NCBI GenBank assembly: GCA_030549495.1
Contig: JAUIRK010000337.1
Location: forward strand, 62,001 to 126,000
Direction: 5' to 3'
DNA length: 64,000 nt
Origin: Nectonema munidae
Taxonomy: Eukaryota > Nematomorpha > Nectonematoida > Nectonematidae
Shown: one piece after another, positions 1 to 12,902 of the stretch
How the letters are laid out: each line of letters begins with the position of its first letter
How positions within the stretch are numbered: position 1 is the stretch's first letter
Notes under the pieces: model-generated
What the model was told of the DNA's origin: nothing
Database searches by the model: none
What the model saw: only the letters and a program-made list of their open reading frames with translations
Program-made: the position numbers and the translations under genes

Positions 1-280
1 ACTTTTTGCTTAGTTGAAACTTTCGATACGAACTAAAAAAATTTTTAATTCTATGCTACTATAATATAAAAACAATCTATACAGAAGGCAAAAATTGAAG
101 AGTTAAAAACTTGTCTATAAATGAACTGCTAGTTGCATCGAATTAAAACAGAGGCGGAGAATTAGAAAATTATCAGTGTATCTTTCAAGTTTCAACAAGT
201 GTAACAGAACCTGACAATCGCACATAATATTACGCGCATTTATTAAGAAACAAGACTTGAAAGCTTGTTCAGAAAAGTAA

Positions 281-492
281 AATCAAAAAAGACACTTTAG
301 AATTTAAAAAAGACACTTTAGAATTTAAAAAAGACACTTTCGAATTTAAAAAAAACACTTTCGAATTTAAAAAAGACACTTTAGAATTTGAAAAAGACAC
401 TTTAGAATTTGAAAAAGACACTTTAGAATTTGAAAAAGACAGTTTAGAATTTAAAAAGACACTTTAGAATTTAAAAAAGACCGTTTAGAACT
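281..492. repeat. 21-bp minisatellite
   Basis: About ten head-to-tail units built on AAAAAGACACTTTAGAATTT, with single-base variants (TTTCGAATTT, GACAGTTTAG, GACCGTTTAG). Seen directly. It abuts the 150-bp satellite to its right. No coding potential. Confidence 0.9.
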
Positions 493-519
493 AAAAATGG
501 TATATATGTTTTTATACAA

Positions 520-960
520 AATCCACCATATTGATTTCATTTTTGGATCAGATTTTGGATTTAAGTTTGAAAATATTTGACAGTGTTAATAAAACTTGCG
601 GTTTACGCCTTAAAACTATCTCCTCAAATATTATCTCTACTTTTACATGAAATATACGTTTTATACTAAATGAACCTTGCTAGTTTCATTCCTCAACTCA
701 GTTTTCGCTTTTATGGTTTGAAAATACTTTCAAGTGTCAATCAAATATGCGGTTTACGTCTGAAAACCATCTCCAAAAATATTATCTCAAATTTTATATG
801 AAATACATGTTTTTATACCAAATCATCGTTGTTAGTTTTATTTCTGGACTCAGTTTTTGCATTTAATTAAGATTTGAAGATAACTATAAGTCTAAAAGTT
901 ATCTCCAAGAATATTGATTCAAATTTTACACGTAATATATGTTTTTATAAATCGATCATG
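520..960. repeat. 150-bp satellite, short left array (about 2.5 units)
   Basis: Recurring blocks TGCGGTTTACG, ACCATCTCC, TTTTACATGAAATATA, GTTTTTATACCAAAT and TTTCATTTCTGGACTCAG are spaced about 150 bp apart. The same blocks form the larger array at 62.4-63.8 kb, so the window starts and ends in one satellite family. Confidence 0.8.
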
Positions 961-1185
961 TTTGTTGAAAGCTTTTGTTGAAAGTTGAGTTTCTTCTAGA
1001 TGAACGTTGCTTACATTTATTCTTTATTTTTGAAAAACAATTTTCCACAGGATTCAACATATATGAATATGGTGAGAGAAATAGAAGTTTTTTACAAAAA
1101 TTGTTATTATTAAAAATTTTTTTTCGGAGTTTAGTGGATAGCAGCATTATCCATAATAACCCAAAAAATTTGATCACTTTCAGGT
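957..1185 (-). pseudogene. Tc1/mariner (IS630-type) transposase fragment
   Basis: The minus strand encodes VIMDNAAIH (about 1134-1162) and then, in another frame, LLFLSPYSYMLNPVENCFSK (about 1015-1075). These match the second catalytic Asp motif (DNAxxH) and the third-acidic-residue motif (YSPxLNPIE) of DDE_3/IS630-Tc1-mariner transposases. A stop follows the histidine directly and a frame change separates the two blocks. The N-terminal half is absent, and satellite DNA begins immediately after the C-terminal part. The family call rests on these motifs only; the exact clade is not resolved. Confidence 0.65.
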
Positions 1186-1189
1186 AAGA

Positions 1190-3545
1190 AGTTCTTTCAA
1201 AAAAATCAGAAACTTTTCAGCGTTCACAGAAGAATTATAGGTTTTATAATGTAAAATTATCGTACAATTAATTCTCAAAAGGAGCCTGCTAATTTTGGAT
1301 CTTTCTACTGAGTAAAATAGTTATAGCTCTTTTACCTTTTTTAATATTGCAGAGAAGATGTCGTTAGATAAGAATTAAAAGCAGACTTATCTAAAAATAT
1401 GCACAGGTTGTGGTCTTATGAGTCATTTCTTGTCATAAATAAAGCGTATTCGTGTCTTAAATTTTTAACAGCTTCAATTTCCCTCAAAGACTTCTATAAA
1501 GTAATTTTAGTTTTATTCGCAAGTTGATTATTATTAAAATAAGTTAAACTTATGCCAAAGTCATATTTGGTTTTTAGTTTTCATTTATCAAATAAACTTT
1601 TTTTTATAGCCTCAATGTTTTTTTGACAATCCCAAAAATAAAATGTCGGATGCGTCTTTAATATTCAAACCATCTTCCAACACTAAGTGAAATATTTTCA
1701 CTCATTATCAATGAACAAAATGATTAAATAAGAGATATATTTTATGTGAAGTTAAAGCAAAAGCACAAAGGAAAAATTAAGATTAAGACACTAGGTGCCC
1801 TTTATCTATTTGATGCCGATACGAATACATTGCTATTTTCACTTTTTACATTTTTGGTCAAATGTGTGCTTGTTTTAAAACGTTGAGTTGTGTTCGTGAA
1901 AAACGATTAAATTATTTTTTTTACTTTTGCTGAATTATAACTAAAATCTTTATATAAACTTAAATTGTTTTTATTTGTACCTTCAGAATGAATTGGAATA
2001 AATGTATTTTTATAGTGTATTTCATTCATAAAATATGAATATTCCCATGTATCACTATAAAATAAAACAAGGTGCTCCTGTCTCAGATTCGTTTTAATTT
2101 GTGCTAGTAAGTGCAGTCGTTAGTTATTACTACACTAGTCACTCCTCTTTACTTCAATTACTCCTTAGTGCCTGTTTGATAAAGCCAATTGTCGGCGAAA
2201 ATGTACTTCTTCAAACTTCTGTGCCCAATAAATTGTATTCCTGTCTACTTTAAGCACACATTTTGGGTGATCTTTAGAACTAAAACTATACATATGTTGA
2301 GAATTTGATGTGAGTATATGACAATAATGATGTTGCATGAGATGAGAACATAAGATGATGAAAATTATTATCATTGCATATGATGTTGATGAATATGCAG
2401 AGATGCTGAGGACATTGAACATCATTATGATAAAGGAGAGATGAATTTAAACCTGATGGTGATGAAATGATGATGAAGTTAAAAAAAATAGAATGATGAT
2501 GAGCTAGATTTTCATGAGAATGATAAAAACGATCAAGACTGTCTTAGTTTTTTGAAATAACAATGATGGACAAAATCAGCACTAGAATTTATCTGAAGGA
2601 AAATATAAAGATCAATGATAGCATTAGTATTCTCAAACAATTTCTCTATCATCAATATATATTGACACATACAATATAATAAATTTATTTTTATCTAATT
2701 TTTCCTTTTGATATGAATAAATTTGTTCATTTTACAGTTGATTTTGAATTTTTACATTTGTTTACTTTTTATTATTTTTTAATAAAAATCTACTTTTCTA
2801 TTTTCAATAGCGTATTCGTTCAGCCAAGATATATATAATAATTTATGTAATTGATAGGTAGCTACTGTATAATAATATAATATATATTATTAACATGTCT
2901 GTTGTGATATCACAGAATCACGTCCTAATTTCCTATTAGTATTAGCGAGCGCATTAGTAGGAGTAAAAATAGTAATAATGTAGAAAAAAATACCAGCCAT
3001 CACACCATCTATTCTAACATGCCTCGACTTAAAACTTCTATTTATTTGTTTTAATTACATTTTTATCCAATCACAACTGCAATGAGAACGTTTTCAAGAA
3101 TTTTATCGAATATAATATATACACGTTTATGTGTTTGTGTATGTGTTTTCGCAGACAATGACACAGACACAACAATAAAAGTAAATATTTTCAAGTCATC
3201 GTCATCATCAATACCAATGTATCATTATTGTTTTTATTGTGTGAATCATCGCTCTTTTTATTTAATCAAATATCCAATACATCGTCTCCCTTTCGCTTTT
3301 TATTCAAACTGATATATCACACCACCATCCACTCCCTTCTTATCTTCTGATCGCTTTGAGCAATAAGAAGAATTTATTAATTTTTTAAAAGTTTTGATGC
3401 TGTGTTTTTGTCTATTCCCCAATCTATTTTCAAATCTATGATGCTTATTTCTTAAACACCTCTCCCCAATAAACAAAATTTCTGTCCAGTTTTCATCCTA
3501 TTTTATTAATTTAAATACTTATTCCAATACTCATTTTCCTTCGAA
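1190..3545. other. No gene seen; ATG/GAT-rich low complexity inside
   Basis: AT-rich DNA without a convincing exon. Positions about 2290-2545 are rich in ATG/GATGA triplets (for example GATGATGAAAATTATTATC) and look like a decayed trinucleotide repeat. About 2860-2895 is an AT dinucleotide-like stretch. Confidence 0.5.
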
Positions 3546-3944
3546 ATGTATGGCAAAGAAGTTCTTAAGAGTTTTATACTCTCTGTTTCCTTCACGGATA
3601 ATTGTTGTTTGCTCAACGGTGTCACTAATGGTCTTTTATACTCTAAACTGTTTTCTCAATGTAAAATGCATGCTAAAATCTCGAAAAGTTTTGCATCCAA
3701 AGAATTTCCACCCTATGGCCAGCCTCTTTTAAAAAATTTTAATAATAACAATAATAATAGTAATAGTACTAATGATGATGACGATGACATCCAAGAGGAA
3801 GAAAAACTTTATGGATTTCGTGTAATCAGTAAGAATATTCTTTCTTATTTCATTAATTTTTTCATATCCTTTTTCATTTCTAATGAATGTCATCATGAGT
3901 CGGTTCGTAAAAAACTGAATTTGACAAAAGTTTACCGGTTTTAA
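3546..3944 (+). CDS. Hypothetical 132-codon reading frame, possibly containing an exon
   Basis: I do not recognise this protein. An ATG-started frame of 132 codons, long for this AT-rich sequence, reads MYGKEVLKSF at the start. Its middle has a run of Asn (from AAT/AAC triplets) followed by five Asp (GAT/GAC) and then EEEKLYGFRV. Asn/Asp runs are common in arthropod regulatory proteins but also arise by chance from trinucleotide slippage. Everything after about codon 95 turns hydrophobic and AT-driven, and a GTAATC or GTAAG-like donor near 3821-3831 could end an exon there. No domain, signal peptide or neighbour supports a role. It may be spurious. Confidence 0.2.
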   Translation: MYGKEVLKSFILSVSFTDNCCLLNGVTNGLLYSKLFSQCKMHAKISKSFASKEFPPYGQPLLKNFNNNNNNSNSTNDDDDDIQEEEKLYGFRVISKNILSYFINFFISFFISNECHHESVRKKLNLTKVYRF

Positions 3945-4528
3945 CTAATTTTGTGAATTTTGACTCTCAGGCGCTAACCCATCAACATATTTTTTTGTAA
4001 AAATGAGCAACTTGCGAAAAATGAAATAACTTAGAGGTGATTCACGTAAAAATGAAATACTGCGTAGTAAAAACTCGTGTTTAATCCGCTAACGTGAAGG
4101 AACATACCTATGTGTGCATAATCCGCACCGTAACTTTAGAAACATTGAGCTAAATAGAATATTATTATACAGTATAAGTTTAATATAATTTTATATAATA
4201 TTCATATAAGATAATAGAAGAAATAAAAATGAAGAAATAGTTTTCAAAGGATTAATCCATATGCTTGTGTTATATTATATGCGTTTTTCCTATTTTCTTT
4301 TAATAATTTATAATTTAAATCATGTTTTGACATTTTTCATAGAAGATAAGAAAAATATTAATTTTAATTTGTGATGCGATGATAATCTGAATTGGAATCG
4401 CAAATCTTAAGAATCGTGCTTTTTTTCAAGTATCTTCTGGATCGGAATCATATCCTAAAAATTTATAAATTTTCCTGATACTTTTATTCCGATTTCTCGA
4501 AATAGATAAGGGCCCCCAAAGGTTTAAT

Positions 4529-5264
4529 AAACATGGCTGTAGAGCATTTAAAATCTGAAACGTTTCACCCTTTACTTTATCTTTTGCCTAACCTTACATA
4601 TTACATATATATATATATATTATATATATTTAAACCGAATTTTTATGCTTACCATTTTGCTTGAAGATAAAAAATCAGCTGTTTTGTTATTTTTAAAAAA
4701 TTGCTTTTAATAAATTCATATTTTAAGGAGCTACTTGTATAATTACAGTCAATTTCCATACCACATCTGCAATGCTATATAGTATTTAGGTGAATGAATA
4801 ATTTCAAGTTGAGTCAAAATATTTTCCAGGCGCCTTAAATCTTACACGGTTTAGAAATAAATCAAATATCTAGTGCTCCCTACTCGTCTATAAAAAACTC
4901 AGGTAATAAAATTTTTGCAAATAGAGTGTGATTCCATAGATATAAGAGTTAAATCTAAAAGAAAATCAGCCTTCCCCACGTGTGTGAGTGATTGAAATAA
5001 GGTAATTTTCTTCAAAACGGAAAGTAGGGTTTTAAATTAACTGGTTATCGAGCACAGTCGACATTACAAAAATAAAATCGTCTGCGTTTATTAATGCTTT
5101 TAAATACAAATCTTCTGCTTTGCATTGGATATCGTCTGATTATTCTGGTCGATAATGGGTTAAGAAGAATTGTGATTGGAATCGGCCTTTTTTTGGATTA
5201 GACATCGTAACGGGAATCGTACACAATTTTTGTATCGCTCCTTCACTAGTTAAAATACACGTAG
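4529..5264. repeat. Dispersed repeat, copy 1 (paralogue at about 31.2-32.3 kb)
   Basis: Segments such as TTTAAAATCTGAAAC, TTTTGCCTAAC, CCATAGATATAAGAGTTAA and CACTAGTTAAAATACA recur in the same order and orientation at 31.2-32.3 kb. The copies are old and only partly alignable by eye. The TTAA MITE at 5037-5163 sits inside this copy, at a place where the paralogue reads AAATCAAGAAGAAT without an insertion. Confidence 0.4.
5037..5163. mobile_element. TTAA-bounded MITE, copy 1
   Basis: About 127 bp bounded by TTAA on both sides. The right end reads GGTCGATAATGGG and the left CTGGTTATCGAGC, imperfectly complementary. The core carries ATCGTCTGCG, ATCTTCTGC and ATCGTCTGA, shared with the copies at 7.9, 21.0, 52.8, 54.6 and 59.3 kb. 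TTAA duplication and CCC/GGG ends are typical of piggyBac-mobilised MITEs. Confidence 0.65.
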
Positions 5265-5844
5265 TTCTTAATTAATCTTAAAAAAGAAATAATTCCACAA
5301 ACGTTTGTTAGATTTTATCTTTTTAATAAGATAACCTAAAAAAATAACGAAATCAAGAAATACTATAAAACAGCAAATTTACAAACATTTTTTGGAGTAT
5401 TGGGATATTTTCGTTTTTTATTTTTAAAAACTGCCAAGTTCTTGGAAAATAAGGAAGCTCTTGAATTGAATTTCAATTAAAAACTGTTTTAAAAAATTAT
5501 ACTGATTTATTTATTTTAAATTTTTTAGATTATTTTACCCTGAAATTTGCTTAAATCATATTAAGTTTATTTAAATTCGCTCAAATTCTGTTAAATCGTG
5601 TTTTTACTAACCCAGCTTGAGCCACATTTTATAGCACTTGTTTTTTCTTTAAGCCCTTGAGTCTAAATTTTTACGTATTCAAATAACATTTCTTTCCTCA
5701 ACTCTTTCAATCTTTGCTTTTCTAAAATTAATCTTCTTCTATTCCCTTTGATTGAAGTTTCATACTTAGAGCAGACAACTTTAATTTCGTGAATCACTGG
5801 TGAGCCATTGTGACTGAAACAGTTAAGTACCGGTTTGTAGCACC
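5265..5844. other. No gene seen
   Basis: AT-rich DNA with frequent stops in all frames and no motif I can name. Confidence 0.5.
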
Positions 5845-6242
5845 CAATGCCGTAGCTAGAATACGGCGATTGAGATGGCAGAATACGAAAATATGGGGTA
5901 GAAAAGCAAGTAATACTAACTTAGAAAATATCGATGGCAAAGAAGGAAGTTAGAGATTTGGACACTGCCTCTGCCTCCTCTACTTTCCCCCCATGGTCTC
6001 ACCCCTTGCCCAACAATCCTATTTCTCATTCTTACTTCTTGAAAATGGCATTCGTTTCAACACACAAGCTCAACAATGATCTCATCTTTTTCCGTTATAT
6101 CATTCTCTTAGCTTGATGGATAGTATAATTGTACATAAAGATAATAATTGAACTTTTCTGGCATCATAATTTATTTTCTCGGGGAAGGGGGAAAGAAATT
6201 TTTATCAAAAGGGGTGTAACTCTTCCCCTGGCTACGCCTCTG
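5845..6242. mobile_element. GGCGTAGC-ended MITE-like element
   Basis: The left end CAATGCCGTAGCTAGA and right end CCTGGCTACGCCTCTG are inverted repeats (12 of 16 matching). The flanks share TAGCA. The same ends occur at 29531-29741 and 36712-36839. A GC-richer interior with a G-run near 6181 matches the look of the 29.5-kb copy. No coding capacity. Confidence 0.45.
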
Positions 6243-6919
6243 TAGCAAACGTACATTTTGAGAAGGATGGACATAATTAATTCAATTAATTTCCCCTTTC
6301 ATAAAATGATATAAGATTAAGAATTTGGTCTCGTTTTATTATGGTCGGGTCACAAAATTATGATGAAGTTCAAATGTTGTTACAATTGGAAGAAGGTTGG
6401 AAACAATGATATAGAGTCAAATAGTCATTCACTACATCTCTTCTAGACTTGGTCGTCCATGATTTTCACGTGCTTGCTGATGTTTTCGATACTAATTGAA
6501 ATTTCGATGCTGATTTATAATGTATTTTTACCACTCCAAACCTGGCTTTGCAATAATTAGATTTTACTTTCTTTAATTTTTCAAATGCCTTTTTGCGTTT
6601 ATGTATATTTAATATTTTTAAACCTTATTTTAACTTTGATCATCCTAAAATTAATTGATAAGAATTTTAAAAAAATAATCAACGATGTTATCAGACATTC
6701 ATATTATGCTATTTCTGAAAAGCGATATTTGATTCATTACTTTGGCGTACGAAAATATTTTATGTCAAAAACATTTTGAAATTATTAAATATTTTTTCTG
6801 CATTTCGACCTTCAAATTTAAGATTTTTCCTTTTTTTTTTTTTAGTCTAGAATCTAGATAAATCATAAACATTTTTTACATTAAATCAACAAATATAAAA
6901 ATCTATCGTAGTAAATGAA
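6243..6919. other. No gene seen
   Basis: AT-rich sequence. An open frame of 64 codons near 6585 is hydrophobic and AT-driven with no recognisable motif. Confidence 0.5.
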
Positions 6920-7880
6920 AGTGAAAACGACATTGGAGACTTTTCCATAACTCGCTATGATGATTTCGATATTATAGACGTTCAAAATGATAATTCTTGT
7001 AGTAAAGATAATATTGAAGATTATATGGGTCAAAATAGAGAAATATTTTGGAAAATACTTCAGAAGGAAGAAAAATAAAATTCACGTAGCATCTGTTTAC
7101 TGAAAATCAAAATATCTAACAAGCATGATGAAATGTTAAAATTGTTTGATATAGACACAGAAATTTTGAATACTATTTTAAAATATAAAAATATATAAGC
7201 AGAAGTTTGTTTGCGAAAGAAAATAACTATTCATTTGGAAGCTTTTGCTGGTCTGTTATACTTAACTCGTGACTTGCATAGCAATAGCCAAAGTCCGTAT
7301 GATGTATGGTTAGCTGGTTGAAATGGTTTTCAAAAATTCGGACTAGTCATGAATAGGGGCAATAAAAATTGACATAATGACTTAAAAAATTTACTTTATT
7401 CTAATTCACATAAAAATCGCTTAAGAAATATTTTAAGAAAACTCTTTTGAAAATTGATGTTCATTAATTGAAAATGTTACGATATATGAAAAACTTGGGG
7501 TGTCCTAGTTAATTGTCAATTTAAACACTATATCTCTTGTTTTGTTGTTCATGTCAAGTTTTTTATACTTATAATATTGAAATTATGCTGGATTTGAATC
7601 AGAAGACCAATACAAAGCCAACATCACACCTGATAAGTAAAAACTATCGTATGTAGGAATAATGAAAAAACACAAATACGCAAAGAAATTTTTGCATAAT
7701 ACAAACGTAATGGGCTATCACGTTCGTTTTGACTTCATGAAGACTGTTCATTAGTATCATACTAAAAAAGTACAAAAATGTCACCTTAATTTTTCAGCTA
7801 CGATAAAATGAATGAAGAAACTGGAGAGAGAAAAAAGGCAGACATCATAAATCACAATATAATAGAACAAAATCGAAGCG
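6920..7880 (+). pseudogene. Decayed piggyBac transposase
   Basis: Scattered frames on + recall PGBD/piggyBac transposases. An acidic N-terminal stretch (ENDIGDFSITRYDDFDIIDV) is followed by ITIHLEAFAGLLYLTRDLHS and SPYDVWLAG around 7225-7320, the helix block ahead of the catalytic core. Near 7800-7850 lies DKMNEETGERKKADI, corresponding to the dTGEkkKPeII block just before the third Asp. Many stops and frame changes separate these pieces and the two central Asp motifs are not visible. It is distinct from, and much older than, the piggyBac at 26.3-28.2 kb. The family assignment is by motif memory, not alignment. Confidence 0.5.
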
Positions 7881-7888
7881 AGGGGCAA

Positions 7889-8027
7889 TTAAACCCTTTC
7901 GTGACCGTTGTTCATATATGAGACATAAACAATTTTACTTTCGTCTGCTTTTTCAAATAATTTTGTATATGGAATCTTCTGCTTTTTAATAAATATCGTC
8001 TGATTTTTCTGGTCACGAAAGGGTTAA
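7889..8027. mobile_element. TTAA-bounded MITE, copy 2
   Basis: Ends CCCTTTCGTGACC and GGTCACGAAAGGG are perfect 13-bp inverted repeats, with TTAA (left followed by one extra A) outside. The core carries TTCGTCTGC, ATCTTCTGC and ATCGTCTGA. It lies just beyond the decayed piggyBac. Confidence 0.8.
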
Positions 8028-11000
8028 ACGAAGACATTTTAACCAAAGGTCAAATCAACCAAAGTACATTTCAACCAATTCTAATTTCAATCAAAGAATA
8101 TTTCAGCAAAAAAAATTTAACCTGATATAGTCATTCATTCAAAAATATTATTCTACTTTTTTGACTAAAAATTCTCGGAATTTTTTTAGATTATTGTAAT
8201 TATTCCGTATATCCGAAGATCTAAACCTTTTTCAATAGATGGAAAGGGTTAGTGCTAATTTTTGTCATGCTTATAAATTCAAAAAAGATTTATTCTTAGC
8301 TAAATTTAAATGAAAATTTTTAAAGTGAAATAACAGTAAATATTTTGTTTAAATGATATTTATTAGAAATTCGCTTTTTAGACTTAAAAACATTTAAAAC
8401 ACTAGATATTTAAAAACACCTGAGTTTAAAATTATAGAAAATTAAGTAAAAAATATTTGTAGAAACCCAAAATGCTTAATTATTTTGCTAACAATATTTA
8501 AATCTGACTTTATCTACCACAGTAAATTCTTGTACACATTTAATTTAACTTTTTAACATGAAGATATAATTAACTTTGTATATGATTGTTCACGATATTT
8601 TTCGATACTGACCTTGAAAACTAGTTCAAGCCGTAGGTATTCTATAATTGCCTGCCATTATCATGTACTTATCCCCTTACCATTTCATTTTATGAAATTA
8701 TTCGTTAAAATGAACATAAACACTTCCTATATTTTAAGTGTAATTCAGAATATGACTAATGGTTCTATTTTTTTTTGTATATTTTTATAGTTAGTTTTGA
8801 AAAGCGTCCTTCTTTTCCTAAAGCATAAAATTTCTTTGTATTTTACTAAATACATCTCATTATGTATGTTACATTTTGAAGCTCTACTAGGGGCCTTCAT
8901 ATATTTAAAAGCAGTGTTTAACTTTCAATTAAAGTCTAATGCCATTATATCTCATTGTCTAGTTATGTCCATTTTTTGAAGGTTGAGGCGTAGGGATTTT
9001 GCTTGTGCGATCCTACTATTATTTTATATATTTCGAGCAGTCATCCCCAAAAATGTCAAGAATATAAAATTTTTAATATAGACTTCCAAAATATTTTTTG
9101 TGTTAAGTACCAGTATGGTAAAATTTATTTTGAAAATAAAAATTTTTACCTAATTTTTTAATAATGATTAAATTATGATATTAAATTCTTTCTGAAAAAT
9201 TCATCTAATTAAATCAAGGCCTTTTTTCAAGTCATCGCTCTACACCCTAGGGGAATCTTAAGAGGGAACACTAATTATTATAACTTGGGCTTTTTGGGTC
9301 GACTTCCTACTCTGTTAGTTGTTCAGTTTGCGCAAACTTTTAATTTGCATCGAGGTAAACTGCTCTATAAAATATTGGGTGCTAACTACACTATACCGTA
9401 TTATAATGTTGATATGCCAGACAGTGTAACAAAATCACCTGATGAATGCTAGTAAATCTATAAGTGAAGTTCTAAGTTAAAGCCCGTGTTTTATTAAAGT
9501 CCTAATTTCCATGATAGTAGTAGGAGGGATCGAAAGACCTTTTTCACTTCGCAGAGTTTAACATTTTAGAAAAAGTTGTCAAGCTTTCATCCAGCTGCCT
9601 ACTTGGACTTAATAATCGCTGTGCTTCTCAACTCATTTTTTATTGTTTATATCCTTATTTACTTAATCATAGTTTTGATTCACATAATTTTTATTATTTA
9701 GAGCTCGTATAAAATGTGCCGTTTTTTATATTAACATTTTTCCTATTGTGTTATGCCAAATGGATGAATCTTGAATTGACGAATTCTGGATGCTTAGAAG
9801 AAAAATCATTTTTTTTTACTTAGAAGAAAAATCATTCGTTTTAGACGATTGACGAACCATGTTAATTAGTTGATTAGATAGTGAATATAAAAGTTGATAT
9901 TAAAAATACTATAAATCCAAAAAAGAATTCGTATAAACCCAAAAATCTAAAAAAAAGTTCGTCTAAGTATGATTAGTCTATTCGGGATTTGTGAAAACTT
10001 GGTTCGTGCATCTGGAATTCGTCTAACCGAAAAATCTAAAATAGACTAGTCGACATTAAAAATGTTTTTGGAATTATACAGTGACGCGTAATCTACTTCC
10101 AAGTTTATTCATAAACACCCATTGGTTAGATAGAACTTTGCACTTTCTGTTAAATGAAGTTATATTTTCAATCACGGTAGAAGATAATTTGTAATATCTT
10201 AAATTTTACATACTGTTATGTATACTTATTTATTACAAAAAAGTGAAACTAATATTATTTGGACGCAATTATATACTTTAACGCGAGTAACTCTTTGGAT
10301 GTGTGTAAAGAATTTCTCCTCTTCCAGGATTCTTTTTTTTATCGCGTGTTCCTAAACGATCATAAGGAGCTTTGTGGTAAGTATTAATTTTAGGAGGTAT
10401 TTTGAACAGTATTTTTGTGTCGTGTATTCTAATTCCTCCCTCTCATAGAACGTGGTGTCTTTTTTTGAAATTAACAAGGCGTCAAATGTAAGTTTTTTAT
10501 CAACGTAGTAGTGCTGACGATGGTGCTGTGGAATGTTGATGTTGGTCAGCCAAACTTCATTAATATGAGTATGGCGTGTTCAATTAAACACTTTTCTGTA
10601 TCTAATTCAATTCTTTCTTTCATTCTCAGTCGCAGACAAATCCCTCACTTTTTCCATCTTCATTGTGCACAACAATCCATTTTACCACCTCTTATCATCA
10701 TCTCCTTGCTTTTTCTCAAAAGTGTTATACACTTATTTATTTCTGTGAAGCTTCTGCGTCTGTGAAATGTCTTTGTATGGAGAAGAGATATTTGCAGAAC
10801 ACAAGTTAATGGATTTTTACTTGTCTGCCTCATTTTAAAATCTTAAAAATGTCTAAAAAGTGTGATGCTATTAGTAATGAAGATGACCTGTTACACTTCT
10901 ACAGCCCACGCTTCTATTTTAATTATTTGAAAAGACAAAATAATCAATAAGTGTTGGTTGTTCGATTAAAATTTAAATGAGTCTTGTACTTTTTTCAAAC

Positions 11001-12741
11001 AACTCCTCATACATAGAAAAGGATTATAAAAGGTCGGCATACACACACATACACTCTAACTCCAAACAATATCAAGTATTGTTGAAATCAAAAGTGAATT
11101 ACCAAATTGTAGTCTAGGGATTTTAGTAAAAAATTATAACATTTGTTTGAAAAATTAATCTCGTAAAAATTTTTTAAAAAAGAATTTTGTCTTTTACATC
11201 GTAGACATTGCATCCAAATGAAGAATAATCCTTCATAATTGAAAAGAACTATAATGACTCGCGAGATTTTTACCACTATGTCACCTACAGACAGATATTT
11301 ATGTTATACATCACTAAATGTATTAAGATTGCCTTTATATGTCATAGAAAACTTATTTTTAAACGGTTAACTACGACATTAATCGGACGTTATCTAATGT
11401 AAACAGAAGATTTGTATTAAACCATTTAATTCATGTAAAATAGACAATTTTGACTAATCCCTATTGAATTCCATTGGAATTCAACGTTCCTCTACAAGAA
11501 GAACAACCCAATATGGCTTAAAACGAATTTATACGATTTATTTTTGTAAAGTCAAAAACTGTAGACTTAGATAATTATCGGGTTAAGTAAAGGAATAATT
11601 GAAAAAATACAGTGAAATTCAGTCATAATAATTAATTGTCTAACTAACACTACTAATGAACTAATAATAATTAATAGACCTAAATTAGATAGTTAGAAAT
11701 AAATAGTTAGTTTTAGTCTGTCAAAGTGTCAGATTCACATGACAACATGTCTTTCAACCGCAAAAAAATCATCTAAAATCGATACTTTAAGATCAATGAT
11801 ATATGTACTAACAAAACATTCCAGCTGAGCTTGAAGGCTCTTTTATTTCTCAACATGCAACTTCTACTTTACTTCATTTCTAATGCAATCGTATATTGCG
11901 TAATTTTTCTAAAGCAGCCTTTCTTATATTTTGAATTGCGTTATTTTACCCATTTTAGTATAGGACCTGCAAGATTATTCTTTTTCCAATCAGAGAATCG
12001 TCCTTTGCGAATGCCACCCCCTATATCCCTGATGGCCCTAAGTTATAAGTGGGCGAAAAGTATTTGAACTTCTCTTTTAAGCGCATTCTGAAATATAATG
12101 GGTATTATCAATTAAAACCTTTTATTATGCTTACGTCCTTTTCTAGAAGCGCAGACCAAAAGTTATACGATTGAAATTTCGATCTTTTAATTTTCAAATA
12201 TACTAATTTTTGTTTAATGCAAGAATCAATCAGATTTATTTTTTGTTTTTTTCAAATACAAAATGAGCATTACAAACGATTCTATAAAATTTTTTGCTAA
12301 GCTATATCACCATGCAAATGTATTATATGAGGGATTTACTTGTGTACTCAGCCTTCTTCTTCTTCTACACCTTGTCCCCTAGTTGGTGGTCGGTGGCCAT
12401 GATCTTGAGCCTCCATTTTCCTCTATCCTCAGCATCATCTTGTTTTAACCCGAGAGTGTGTATTTTTTCCAAGAGCCCATTTTTCTATCTCTTGCAAGGT
12501 CTCCCCGTTTTTCTTTTGCCGACTACAGTCCTCTCTCGACTCAGCCTATATGTAAAATTTATTCATCATCATCTTCCATTTTAACGACCATGATTAATCC
12601 CAGCAAGCTCGGGTGAGCATATCAACTAAACTTTATAAAAGAGATGAATTAAAAAAAATTATCTCTTTTAAGGCAATATTCGTTTTAAAAAAAGTCTAAC
12701 TCGTTTTAAATCTAAATTTTTATCGCTCTTTTCCTTCTTAG
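8028..12741. other. No confident gene; upstream region of stathmin
   Basis: 4.7 kb of AT-rich DNA. Near 8035-8110 are loosely repeated CAACCAAAG/TTTCAACC words. Near 9793-9836 the 18-mer CTTAGAAGAAAAATCATT occurs twice. The missing 5' exon(s) of stathmin should lie here or further left, ending one base into a codon, but I could not choose one. A short ATG frame at about 10838 (MSKKCDAISNEDDLLHFYS) is a weak candidate only. Confidence 0.4.
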
Positions 12742-12902
12742 AATCGAAACAAAGCTTGAATGGTTCTGTATCTTTTGATGTGATTGTTTCACCTGCGCGC
12801 TCTAAATGCCCAAAGATCATTTCTCCTAATTACGCTGCTAATAAAATTACGTGTCTTGATGACATTATTAATAAGATGAAGTCAGCAGAAGATAGGCGCA
12901 AG
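12742..12902 (+). CDS. stai: Stathmin exon A (N-terminal cap and first repeat)
   Basis: The acceptor is a long pyrimidine tract ending TTCTTAG; the donor is AAG|GTATGC. It starts with AA finishing a split codon, then reads SKQSLNGSVSFDVIVSPARS and, at the end, CLDDIINKMKSAEDRRK. There is no in-frame ATG before the conserved cap, so at least one coding exon lies upstream. Confidence 0.85.

Noticed and set aside
12294-12584. 96-codon hydrophobic frame upstream of stathmin as a coding exon
   Set aside because: No ATG-linked conservation, no splice phase match to exon A, and composition typical of pyrimidine-rich intron.
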